Below, in pieces: positions 24,164-31,767 of a stretch of DNA of 64,000 bases. The position numbers were made by a program, and so were the translations under genes. The notes under the pieces are model-generated. The model worked only from the letters and a program-made list of their open reading frames with translations, did not search any database and was not told the origin of the DNA. How positions within the stretch are numbered: the first letter of the stretch is position 1; the number at the start of each line of letters is the position of its first letter. The DNA is taken from the NCBI RefSeq assembly GCF_005144585.1, contig NZ_SSMQ01000024.1, positions 1-64,000 on the forward strand, in the 5' to 3' direction. The DNA is from Polyangium fumosum. GTDB taxonomy: Bacteria > Myxococcota_A > Polyangia > Polyangiales > Polyangiaceae.

Positions 24164-24956
24164 CGTCCTCCTCCGTGGCGGCGCCGCTCTGGCTGTCGAG
24201 GCGATCGAGCACGTCGTTCGCGAGCTGATCGAAGACACGCGCGAGCGGCGGGGGGCGCTTCTGCATGAGCAGGAGCGGCGAGCCGCGCAGCGACGCTTCG
24301 AGGAACACCTCGTCGCGGGGGATCACGCTGTCGAGGATGATGCCGCCCGGGAAACGCGTCCACAACGTCTCGGCGACCTCGAGCGAGGCCGGCGTCTGCC
24401 GGTCGAACATCGAGAGCACGATGCCGATCAACGTGAGGCGCGGGTTCTTCTCGGCGCGGACGCGGTCGACGAGCGCGAGGATCTGGCCGACGGAGCGCAG
24501 CGCGAGCGGCTCGGCCTGGAGCGGCGAGAGCACGTGCGTCGCGGCCTCGAGCGCGCGGCTCGTCACCTTGCCGAGGCCCGCGGGGCAGTCGAGGAGCACG
24601 AGGTCGAACTCGCTCTCGAGCTTGCTCAACATCCCGGTGAGCATGCCGGTGCGCGTGAGCGCCTCTTCGAAGCCCGCGACGGTCGTGGGATCGACGCGGC
24701 CGACGCTGAGCACGTGGAGCTGCGGGTCGCGGGTCCGGAGGAGGACGTTGCCGATGTGCTCGGCGCCCGTGAGCACCTCTGCGATGCCTGGCCGCGCGCG
24801 GTCGGGGAGCCCGAGCGAGAGGCAGAGGCTGCCTTGCGCGTCGAGCTCCATGAGCAGCGTGCGGTTGCCGGCCCGGGCGAGGGCGAGACCCAGATTGAGC
24901 GAGATCGTGGTCTTACCGACGCCTCCCTTTTGGCTGGCCACGCAGATGACGTGCAT
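24138..24956 (-). CDS. ParA/MinD-family ATPase
   Basis: A 272-aa deviant Walker A ATPase. KGGVGKTT (10-17) with the signature first Lys, ELDAQGSL (Asp39) and LVLLDCPAG (Asp123) are the P-loop, switch I-like and Walker B parts. The family forms ATP-dependent dimers that position plasmids, chromosomes, chemosensory clusters or motility proteins. No parB or parS is adjacent, so it is an orphan partitioning ATPase. ATG 24956 starts the canonical MHVICVASQKGG; an earlier ATG at 24986 adds no conserved sequence. It leads the LC7/V4R operon, which hints at positioning a signalling complex. Confidence 0.87.
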   Translation of the reverse strand: MHVICVASQKGGVGKTTISLNLGLALARAGNRTLLMELDAQGSLCLSLGLPDRARPGIAEVLTGAEHIGNVLLRTRDPQLHVLSVGRVDPTTVAGFEEALTRTGMLTGMLSKLESEFDLVLLDCPAGLGKVTSRALEAATHVLSPLQAEPLALRSVGQILALVDRVRAEKNPRLTLIGIVLSMFDRQTPASLEVAETLWTRFPGGIILDSVIPRDEVFLEASLRGSPLLLMQKRPPPLARVFDQLANDVLDRLDSQSGAATEEDDGPIPLLV

Positions 24957-25014
24957 GCTTCTCGCGCCATCGTAGCAGGACACCACGCGAAAAGGTGGGT
25001 CGCGCGGCGACGAA

Positions 25015-25440
25015 CTAGATCAGGCTGAACCGCTTCATGAGCGATCCGCACAGATCCGACTGCGGATTTCTTTGACGCTCGATCGCGAGCCCAGCCCGGA
25101 AGATCGCGCGCGCGGCCTCCAGGTTGCCGAGCAAGACGTGACAGATGCCGAGCATCTCGTGATCTGCCGGGTCGCCGAGGGCCGACACGAGGTCCGTGAG
25201 GGGTGGCACAGCGGTGCGATGCGCCTCGACCATCGCAGGCGTGGGCCGCTCGGGGTTCGGCGCGCCTTTCGCCATGATCATGAGCTTCAGTGCGCTCCTC
25301 TGGTCCTCCGGCCGATGCTCCGCGAAATCCGGCCTCGAGAAGAGATCGCGGTAGCCCGCGTACGCCTCGTCGAGCTGGCCATCCCGCCAGTGCTTCACGA
25401 TGGCCTTGACCGTCTGGACCAGTTCCTCCTTGTTCGCCAT
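25015..25440 (-). CDS. TPR-like hypothetical protein
   Basis: A 141-aa, all-helical soluble protein. Repeated helix-turn-helix units such as VKHWRDGQLDEAYAGYRDLF and GICHVLLGNLEAARAIFRAGLAIE have tetratricopeptide character. ATG 25440 begins MANKEELVQ; an earlier in-frame codon at 25464 gives an unlikely extra segment. It follows the ParA-like gene in the opposite transcription order (upstream of it on the minus strand, 58-bp gap), so it might be the first gene of that operon. Confidence 0.6.
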   Translation of the reverse strand: MANKEELVQTVKAIVKHWRDGQLDEAYAGYRDLFSRPDFAEHRPEDQRSALKLMIMAKGAPNPERPTPAMVEAHRTAVPPLTDLVSALGDPADHEMLGICHVLLGNLEAARAIFRAGLAIERQRNPQSDLCGSLMKRFSLI

Positions 25441-25556
25441 TCTGGGAACCATACACAAGTGCACGCGCGGAGGGGAGCCGCGAGCGCATCCCGGACGCGA
25501 GAGAGACGTCCGGAACGGGGAGCAGAGGGCGCGGAAGAGGTTAAGCTCTCCCCAGG

Positions 25557-26735
25557 ATGTTCCTCGATTTCCTGTACGAGCTGCGGGGCAGGCAGGTGCC
25601 GGTCGGGACGCAGGAGGCCGTGGCGCTCGGCCGCGCCCTCGCCGCGGGGCTGCACGACTCGTCGCTGGAGGGTTTTTACCACGTGGCGCGGGCCCTCTGC
25701 GTGCACTCCGAGGCCCACCTCGACGACTTCGACCTCGCCTTCGCCAAGCATTTCCGGGGCGTGCACGTGGAGGCGAAGAAGATCGCCGAGGAGCTCAAGG
25801 CGTGGCTCCAGGATCCGAAGCAGCTCCGGCAGCTCAGCGAGGAAGAGAAGGCGATGATCGAGGCGCTCGATCTCGACGAGGTGCTGCGCCAGTTCGAGGA
25901 GCGGCTGCGCGAGCAGAAGGAGCGTCACGACGGGGGCAATCGGTGGATCGGCACGGGCGGGACGTCGCCGTTCGGCCGCGCGGGCTTCCATCCGTCGGGG
26001 ATCAGCATGGGCGGCGGCTCGGGCGGCAAGAGCGCGATTCATACGGCGGACGCGCGCAAGTACCGCTCGTACCGCAGCGACATCACGCTCGACGTGCGCA
26101 CGATCGAGGTGGCGCTGCGCAAGCTCCGCGGCTTCGAACGCGAGGGCGCCGTCGAGGAGCTCGACATCGAGGGGACGATCGACGCGACGGCGCGAAACGC
26201 AGGCGAGCTCGAGGTCGTGACGCGGCCGCCGCGACGGCCGAACACGCGCGTCCTCCTGATGATGGACGTCGGCGGCTCGATGGATCCGTACGCGCACGCC
26301 GTCTCGCAGCTCTTCAGCGCGGCCAAGCGCGCGACGCACTGGAAGGAGCTGCGCACGTACTACTTCCACAACTGCGTCTACGGGAAGGTCTACAAAACCG
26401 AGGGGTTTCAGGACCCGGTGAGCGTGCGGGACCTCATCCACGAGTGCGGCAAGCACTACAAGCTGGTGATGGTCGGCGACGCGTCGATGGCGCCCTACGA
26501 GTTGCTCGGCGCGGCGAGCTGGGGCGACGACGCAGGCACGCCGGGCGTCGGGTGGCTCGCGATGTTGCGCGAGCACTTCGAACGGTCCGTCTGGCTGAAC
26601 CCGGATCCGCCGAGCGGCTGGTCGCACGGCACGGTGCAGATCGTGAAGGACGTGTTCCCGATGTACCAGCTCACGCTCGAAGGGCTCGGCGAGGCCGTGG
26701 CGCAGCTCGTCCGCGGCGGGCGCACGCGGCGCTAG
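25557..26735 (+). CDS. VWA-domain (CoxE-like) protein
   Basis: A 392-aa cytosolic protein. The N-terminal part is helical (LYELRGRQVPVGTQEAVALGRAL, then AKHFRGVHVEAKKIAEELKAW). After a Gly-rich patch comes a VWA-like domain with a MIDAS-type loop DVGGSMDPY near 238-246, where Gly replaces the common first Ser (DxSxS becomes DxGxS), then VMVGDASMAPYEL and an acidic loop. CoxE-type VWA proteins usually work with a MoxR AAA ATPase in metal-centre or complex assembly, but no MoxR gene is adjacent. The altered MIDAS may weaken metal binding. A strong terminator follows immediately. Confidence 0.8.
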   Translation: MFLDFLYELRGRQVPVGTQEAVALGRALAAGLHDSSLEGFYHVARALCVHSEAHLDDFDLAFAKHFRGVHVEAKKIAEELKAWLQDPKQLRQLSEEEKAMIEALDLDEVLRQFEERLREQKERHDGGNRWIGTGGTSPFGRAGFHPSGISMGGGSGGKSAIHTADARKYRSYRSDITLDVRTIEVALRKLRGFEREGAVEELDIEGTIDATARNAGELEVVTRPPRRPNTRVLLMMDVGGSMDPYAHAVSQLFSAAKRATHWKELRTYYFHNCVYGKVYKTEGFQDPVSVRDLIHECGKHYKLVMVGDASMAPYELLGAASWGDDAGTPGVGWLAMLREHFERSVWLNPDPPSGWSHGTVQIVKDVFPMYQLTLEGLGEAVAQLVRGGRTRR

Positions 26736-26779
26736 AACAACGAGCGGTTGGACAACCGCTCATTGTTCTAGCTCTTTTG
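26732..26779 (+). terminator. Long-stem terminator overlapping the VWA stop codon
   Basis: An 18-bp near-perfect stem (CTAGAACAACGAGCGGTT and its partner, one mismatch, short GGAC loop) encloses the TAG stop and is followed by CTCTTTTG. A second GC stem follows at 26784. Confidence 0.88.
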
Positions 26780-26783
26780 TCCC

Positions 26784-26808
26784 GAGGGGGACGCCTCGCG
26801 TCCCCCTC
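26784..26808. terminator. Second hairpin in the convergent terminator cluster
   Basis: An 11-bp perfect inverted repeat, GAGGGGGACGC / GCGTCCCCCTC, with a 3-base CTC loop. It has no T-run on either side. It may back up the first terminator in either direction. Confidence 0.6.
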
Positions 26809-26867
26809 TCGCCCAGGCAAAGCCCGGTCGATTCACCCCCCGAGGCGAGCTCGCTTCACGCTCTCGC

Positions 26868-26892
26868 AGAGCGCCGAACGAATCGGCGCTCT
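26868..26892 (-). terminator. Hairpin at the end of the histidine kinase gene
   Basis: A 10-bp perfect stem (AGAGCGCCGA / TCGGCGCTCT, loop ACGAA) overlapping the stop codon of the kinase gene. It probably marks the end of the minus-strand transcript. Confidence 0.55.
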
Positions 26893-27592
26893 AGGAAGCG
26901 CGCTTTGCGGGCAACGTGAGCCGGAAGAGCGCGCCGCCCGAGGGCGCGCCGAGCGCCTCGACCGTGCCGCCGTGCGCATGCGCGATGATGCGGCACAAGG
27001 CGAGCCCGAGCCCCGTGCCCGTCGGCTTGCTGGTCACGGACGGCTCGAAGATGCGCGGCGCGATCTCCGGATCGATCCCCGGCCCATCGTCCTCGACGTC
27101 GACCACGACAGCCTCGCCGGAGGCGAGCGCCCGCACGACGATCCGCCCCCTCGCGCGGCCTTCGAGCGCGTCACGCGCGTTCAGGAGCAGGTTCGCGATC
27201 ACGCGCTCGATCAGGATCCGATCACAGACGACCTCGAGATCCGGCGGCGCCACGCGCACCTCGATCGTCGCGTTCACGTCGAAGAGCTCTCGCTCGGCAC
27301 AAGCCACGATCTCCGCGACGGACGCAGGCTCCACGTCGAGCGGCTCGCCGCGCGCGAGGGCGAGGACACGGTCGATCACCGCTTGCCCCTTCCGCACCTC
27401 GTTCTCCGCGCGGGCGAGGTGCTCGCCGAGGCGCGCACGATCCTCCGCGTGGCGCCGCGCGAGGTAGAGCGCCGACTCGATCGCGGCGAGCGTGTTCCTG
27501 AGCTCGTGGGCCACGCCTGCCCCGAGAGCGCCTGCGATCGCGAGGGCCGCCGCGCGCGCGTCTCGATCGTTCGGATCGGATGCCGTCGTCAC
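26891..27592 (-). CDS. Orphan sensor histidine kinase (soluble)
   Basis: A 233-aa protein from the GTG at 27592. The DHp helix carries the H-box AHELRNT (phosphoacceptor His), followed by the HATPase domain: N-box NLLLNARDAL, G1 DDGPGID and G2 GTGLGLAL. The G-boxes and the histidine are all intact, so it should autophosphorylate. No sensor or receiver domain is present and no response regulator gene is adjacent. A longer reading to ATG 27775 would add a hydrophobic, signal-like stretch, but the coding signal weakens there and no ribosome-binding site is clear for either choice. An orphan kinase of this sort is common in myxobacteria. Confidence 0.82.
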   Translation of the reverse strand: MTTASDPNDRDARAAALAIAGALGAGVAHELRNTLAAIESALYLARRHAEDRARLGEHLARAENEVRKGQAVIDRVLALARGEPLDVEPASVAEIVACAERELFDVNATIEVRVAPPDLEVVCDRILIERVIANLLLNARDALEGRARGRIVVRALASGEAVVVDVEDDGPGIDPEIAPRIFEPSVTSKPTGTGLGLALCRIIAHAHGGTVEALGAPSGGALFRLTLPAKRAS

Positions 27593-27888
27593 GACGCGCG
27601 AGTCTAGCGCGAAGACGCGAGAAGCAAGGTCCCCCGGCGGCGGCGTGGTCCTCGTCGACTCGCTGCCATCACACGCCGACGCCGGGGGACCGATCCAAGC
27701 GAAGCAAAGGAAGAGCGCTCGCGCGCTGCGACGAGAGCATTGAGCAAGAGCCGGGCCGCGCACGCTTGCCCGCAATTCCAGCGTCCCGCCCGAGGGTGCG
27801 AAGGCGCCTCCTCTGACAACGCTGTCGCATCGGTGGGTCGTCGTGTGCGCAGGGCCCTCCGCCCTGCGGGTGCCACGGGCGGAGAAGT

Positions 27889-28683
27889 TCAGCCGCCCGC
27901 GAGGATCTGGTAGGCGAGCCGCGCCGCGAGCGCGAGCGAGACGAGCAGGACGGCCGAGCGAATGAGCTGCTCGCCGCCCTTCACGGCCGCGCGTGCGCCG
28001 AGGACGCCGCCCACGGCTTGCGCCACGGCCATCGGCAACGCGAGGCGAAAGTCGATCCGTCCGGCGAGCGCGAAGCTCACCATCGCGGTGAGGTTCGAGG
28101 CGAAGTTCGCGACCTTCGCGTTGGCCGTCGCGCGCGTCAGATCGTCTCCGAACACCGTGGTGTAGAGCAGGATCAGAAACGTCCCCGTGCCGGGTCCGAA
28201 GAAGCCGTCATAAGCGCCGATCACGAGCGCGATGGTCACGGCCGTCGCGAGCGGACGACGCTCGGCGATCACCCAAGGCTTTGGCGCGGGAGGCGGCGCG
28301 TCGGGCTTCGGAGGCGCCTTCGGCCGTCGCCCTCCGCGCGCCGCGAAAAAGACGGCGACACCGATCAGGAGCACGAGCACGATCGGGCGCAGCACCTCGG
28401 GGCGCGCCGCCAGCAGCGCGCGCGCGCCCGCCGCGGAGCCGAGACCCGCGGCGAGAAACGTCGGCCAGAAGCGCTTCTTGTCGACGTGGCCCGCGCGCAC
28501 GAACGAGAGGAGCGACGCGCCCGAGCCGAAGACGGCCTGCCCCTTGTTCGTGCCGAGCGCGAGGCGGGGATCGGCGAGCGCCACGAGCAGCGCGGGCACC
28601 GTGAGCAGTCCGCCGCCGCCGGCGATCGCGTCAATCAGGCCGGCGGCGAGGGCGACCGCGCAGAGGAGCGGGAGGACGAGCAC
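27889..28683 (-). CDS. TauE/SafE-family permease
   Basis: A 264-aa membrane protein with about seven hydrophobic segments. Hallmarks include AGLIDAIAGGGGLLTVPALL near the N-terminus, GTNKGQAVFGSGASL, then GAYDGFFGPGTGTFL and NAKVANFASNL in the second half-repeat. The family exports sulfite, sulfoacetate or other small organic acids, or takes up related ions. The start is a GTG at 28683. It ends 39 bp after the stop of the radical SAM gene and could be in the same transcript. Confidence 0.85.
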   Translation of the reverse strand: MLVLPLLCAVALAAGLIDAIAGGGGLLTVPALLVALADPRLALGTNKGQAVFGSGASLLSFVRAGHVDKKRFWPTFLAAGLGSAAGARALLAARPEVLRPIVLVLLIGVAVFFAARGGRRPKAPPKPDAPPPAPKPWVIAERRPLATAVTIALVIGAYDGFFGPGTGTFLILLYTTVFGDDLTRATANAKVANFASNLTAMVSFALAGRIDFRLALPMAVAQAVGGVLGARAAVKGGEQLIRSAVLLVSLALAARLAYQILAGG

Positions 28684-28722
28684 GAACGGGAGGGCGTTTC
28701 CTATCCAAAAGCGAGCGTGCTG

Positions 28723-31635
28723 TCACTCGGCGCCGGCCGACACGAGGACGGGCGCGCCGGCGGCGGAGGCCGACGCGCGTTCCCGGCCGAGCGCGCTCTT
28801 CACCGCGGCGAGATCGAGCGGCGAGAAGCGCGCGTCCGAGGCGCCGCCGAAGAGCTCCAGGCGGATGGCGCGGTGCGCCGGAGCGACGCCGCCCTCCCCG
28901 CAGATCACGGCCGCGATCTCCGACGACTTCGCCGCGCCCGAGCCCGTGATCTCCACGAACACGTCGAGCGCGACGAGATCACCGAACAGCCCTGCGCGCT
29001 CGAGCGCCGCGCGTGCCTCCGCGCCGCCCACCTCGACCGCGAGCAGGTACTTCCGCACGTCGACGATCTTACCGATCCCCTCGATCTCGCGCCGAATCGG
29101 GAGCGACGGCGCCGCCATCGCCGTGCGGCACGCGGCGGCGAGCATCTCCTCGGCGGTTTGCCCGGGCGGCACCACGAGCGCCGCGCGCGCGAACGCGAGC
29201 ACGTACCGCGCGCCCCGGATCACGCGTGAGATCGCCGCGTCCTCAGGCCCGAGCAGCGCGGCGCCGCGGAACCGGAGGCCCGAGGGGCTCGCCGTGTTCA
29301 TCCGCTCGACGAGCGAGGCGACCTCGGCGGGCTCGAGCGCGCGTTCGAGCCGCACGTCCGCGTACTCGTCGAGGCTCGCCACGCCGAGGGAGAGCGCGGG
29401 CGAGAAGATCATGTCGGGCTTCGGGTGGAAGCCCTTCGTGTAGACCATCCGCTCGCCGACGCGCCGGAACACGCGCGGAAGCTCCCGCACCACGTCGAGG
29501 TGCCCGAGCAGCGCCATCGCGCCCGTCTTCTCGAAGCGGACGCGATACAAAAATCCGCCGCGCCCCTTCATCGGCGGAGCCTTCTTCACCGGCGCGGGCG
29601 CCTGCTCGATCGCCTCGGCCTCGTCGTCCACGGGGGCCTCGACGACCGGCGCCGCCGCCACCACGGCATCCGTGATCAGCGGCAGCCGCTTGTTCGCGCC
29701 GAGCTTGCGGAGGAAGTCGACCCGCTCGCCTCGCATCTGCGTCATGTCGCAGGCCACGCCGCAGTCGTAACAAACGAGCCTGCGTTGATCCGCGACCGCG
29801 TCCTCCACGTTCGTGTGGTGCACGAACGTCCCCGCGACCTTCCCACACGGCGGGCTCAACCGGTTCTGCAGCGCCTTCCGGTACTCGCGCGCCAAAAACC
29901 CTTCTTCGAGGCCGACGTCGATGTGGTCCCAGGGCAGCCGCGCGGTCACGGGGATCGTCCCGAGGAACCGCGTTCGATCCGTCCCGAAGTGCGTGAAGGC
30001 CTCCTCCCACACGTCGAGCCGCAGCCGATCGTCCCACGAATCGAAGCGCGCCCCGTTCCGGTACGCGCGCTCCAGCACGTCGCACAGGCTCCGATCTCCG
30101 CGCGCAAAAATCCCTTCGAGCACGCTCGCCTCGGCGCCGTGCGTCTTGAGCTTCACGTTGCGGTGGTACTTCACGGTTTGCCGCAGGAGATCTTGCTTGC
30201 GCGCGACCTCGCCGAGCGTGTCCATCGCGGCCCACTGGAACGGCGTGTGAGGCTTCGGGACGTGCGTCGATACGCTCACCGTCACCTCCACGTTTTTCTT
30301 GCCGATCTTCCGGCCCACGCCGGCCGTGCGCACGCCCATCTCCACGATCCCGGTGACGTCCGCGTCCTCCTCGGTCGGCAGGCCGATCATCGAGTAGAGC
30401 TTCATCCGGTCCCAGCCGCGCGAGAAGATGCGCTCCGCCGTCTCGAGGAGCTGCTCCTCGGTGACGTTCTTGTTCACCACGTCGCGCATCCGCTGCGTGC
30501 CCGCCTCCGGCGCGAACGTCAGCCCCGTCGCGCGCACCCGCTTGAGCTCGTCGAGCAAATCGGGCTCGAGTCCGTAAGCGCGCAGCGACGACACGCTCAT
30601 GCTCACGCGCTCCTTCGCGAGTTTGTCCGCGACCTTCTTGATGAGCGGCGAGATGCACGACACGTCCGCCGTGCTGAGGGCCGTCAGCGACACCTCGTCG
30701 TTGCCCGACGCGCGCACCGCTTCGAGCACCGTGTTCACCACCTGCTCGGGGTCCCGCTCGCGTACGGGCCGGTAGATCATGCCCGCCTGGCAGAAGCGGC
30801 ACCCTTCCGTGCAACCGCGCGCGATCTCGATCGACACCCGATCGAAGATCGCTTCCGGCCCGCCCGTCGGGCTCACGGCAGGGAACGGGTACTTGTCGAG
30901 GTCGACGAGCGCGCGCTCGATCGGCAAGGGCAAACCCTTCTCGATCGCCGCCTTCACGATCTGGAAACTCGTCTCCGGATCGACCTCCGTCCGGTAAAGC
31001 GAGGGCACGTAGACCGCGCCGAGCTTCGCCAGCGCCACGAGCCGCTCGCGCCGCGGCACGCCCGCCTTGCGCAGCCGCGCCCAGGTCAGCGCCACCTGGG
31101 TCGCTTTCTCCTCGCCGTCGCCGATCACGACCGCGTCGATGAACGCGCTCACCGCCTCGGGGTGCGTCGCCACCGGCCCGCCGGCGATGACCAGCGGATC
31201 GTCCTCGCCACGATCGGACGAGCGCAGCGGCACGCCGCCGAGGTCCAGCATGAGCAGGACGTTCGTGTAGGTCAGCTCGAACTGGAGCGAGAAGCCGACC
31301 ACGTCGAAGTCCCGCAATTTTCGTTTGGTTTCCAACGAAACGAGCGGGATGCTTCGAGCTCGTAGTTCTGCCTCAACGTCTTTCCACGGCGCGTAGCAGC
31401 GCTCGGCTAGCGTGCGCGGATCGTCGTTCAGGAGCTTGTAGAGGATCTTGAACCCGAGGTGGCTCATCCCGATGTCGTAGACGTCGGGGAACGCGAGGCA
31501 GACCGTCGCCTCCACGCTGGACCAGTCCTTGACGACCGAGCCGACCTCACCGCCGGTGTAACGCGCGGGTTTCTCCACGCGATCGAGAAAAGCGGCGTAC
31601 GGGTGGCCATCGAGAACTGCGGGGGCTTCTGCCAT
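28723..31635 (-). CDS. Radical SAM protein with fused DUF2344-type domain (TIGR03960 family)
   Basis: A 970-aa protein. An N-terminal B12-binding-like Rossmann region (LAFPDVYDIGMSHLGFKILY, VIAGGPVATHPEAV) is followed by the radical SAM core with CTEGCRFCQAG (the CxxxCxxC cluster) at about residues 290-300, and MIGLPTEEDADV. A Cys-rich segment (CYDCGVACDM) is near 640. The C-terminal 220 residues (FRVRFEKTGAMALLGHLDVVRELPRVFRR, TKGFHPKPDMIFSPAL) match DUF2344. Such fused proteins occur widely; the reaction is unknown, and substrates in RNA modification or lipid biosynthesis are only suspected. ATG 31635 is chosen over one 81 bp upstream because homologous starts begin MAEAP-like. Divergent from uvrB. 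Confidence 0.85.
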   Translation of the reverse strand: MAEAPAVLDGHPYAAFLDRVEKPARYTGGEVGSVVKDWSSVEATVCLAFPDVYDIGMSHLGFKILYKLLNDDPRTLAERCYAPWKDVEAELRARSIPLVSLETKRKLRDFDVVGFSLQFELTYTNVLLMLDLGGVPLRSSDRGEDDPLVIAGGPVATHPEAVSAFIDAVVIGDGEEKATQVALTWARLRKAGVPRRERLVALAKLGAVYVPSLYRTEVDPETSFQIVKAAIEKGLPLPIERALVDLDKYPFPAVSPTGGPEAIFDRVSIEIARGCTEGCRFCQAGMIYRPVRERDPEQVVNTVLEAVRASGNDEVSLTALSTADVSCISPLIKKVADKLAKERVSMSVSSLRAYGLEPDLLDELKRVRATGLTFAPEAGTQRMRDVVNKNVTEEQLLETAERIFSRGWDRMKLYSMIGLPTEEDADVTGIVEMGVRTAGVGRKIGKKNVEVTVSVSTHVPKPHTPFQWAAMDTLGEVARKQDLLRQTVKYHRNVKLKTHGAEASVLEGIFARGDRSLCDVLERAYRNGARFDSWDDRLRLDVWEEAFTHFGTDRTRFLGTIPVTARLPWDHIDVGLEEGFLAREYRKALQNRLSPPCGKVAGTFVHHTNVEDAVADQRRLVCYDCGVACDMTQMRGERVDFLRKLGANKRLPLITDAVVAAAPVVEAPVDDEAEAIEQAPAPVKKAPPMKGRGGFLYRVRFEKTGAMALLGHLDVVRELPRVFRRVGERMVYTKGFHPKPDMIFSPALSLGVASLDEYADVRLERALEPAEVASLVERMNTASPSGLRFRGAALLGPEDAAISRVIRGARYVLAFARAALVVPPGQTAEEMLAAACRTAMAAPSLPIRREIEGIGKIVDVRKYLLAVEVGGAEARAALERAGLFGDLVALDVFVEITGSGAAKSSEIAAVICGEGGVAPAHRAIRLELFGGASDARFSPLDLAAVKSALGRERASASAAGAPVLVSAGAE

Positions 31636-31691
31636 GGGAAAACCTCGGGCGAAGGGTCTCTCGGGTAGCACGCGTGAACCGCAGCGAGAAG

Positions 31692-31708
31692 GTTCGCGTG
31701 CAGCGAAC
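31692..31708. promoter_or_regulatory. 17-bp palindrome in the uvrB / radical SAM divergent region
   Basis: GTTCGC-GTGCA-GCGAAC is a perfect inverted repeat, 60 bp before the uvrB start. It could be an SOS-type operator, which would fit uvrB, but it matches no LexA consensus that I can name with certainty. A GAACC element also occurs at about 31677. Confidence 0.4.
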
Positions 31709-31767
31709 GTGCGCATGGGTGCGCCGGGTTGCGCGGGCTGCCCTTGGCGACTAGGTTGCCCGCCCTC

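Noticed and set aside
27593..27775. N-terminal extension of the histidine kinase with a signal-like segment
   Set aside because: The extension lacks a ribosome-binding site and a conserved start; the shorter form begins near the H-box as in soluble kinases. The choice remains uncertain.
28018..29229. Long open frames on the opposite strand of TauE and radical SAM genes
   Set aside because: They are Arg/Ala-rich mirrors of real genes, caused by high GC content; none has a domain or a ribosome-binding site. The same holds for many similar frames across the window.
31729..31767. uvrB start at TTG 31729
   Set aside because: The added 13 residues are unlike UvrB N-termini; the family start follows the GTG at 31768.
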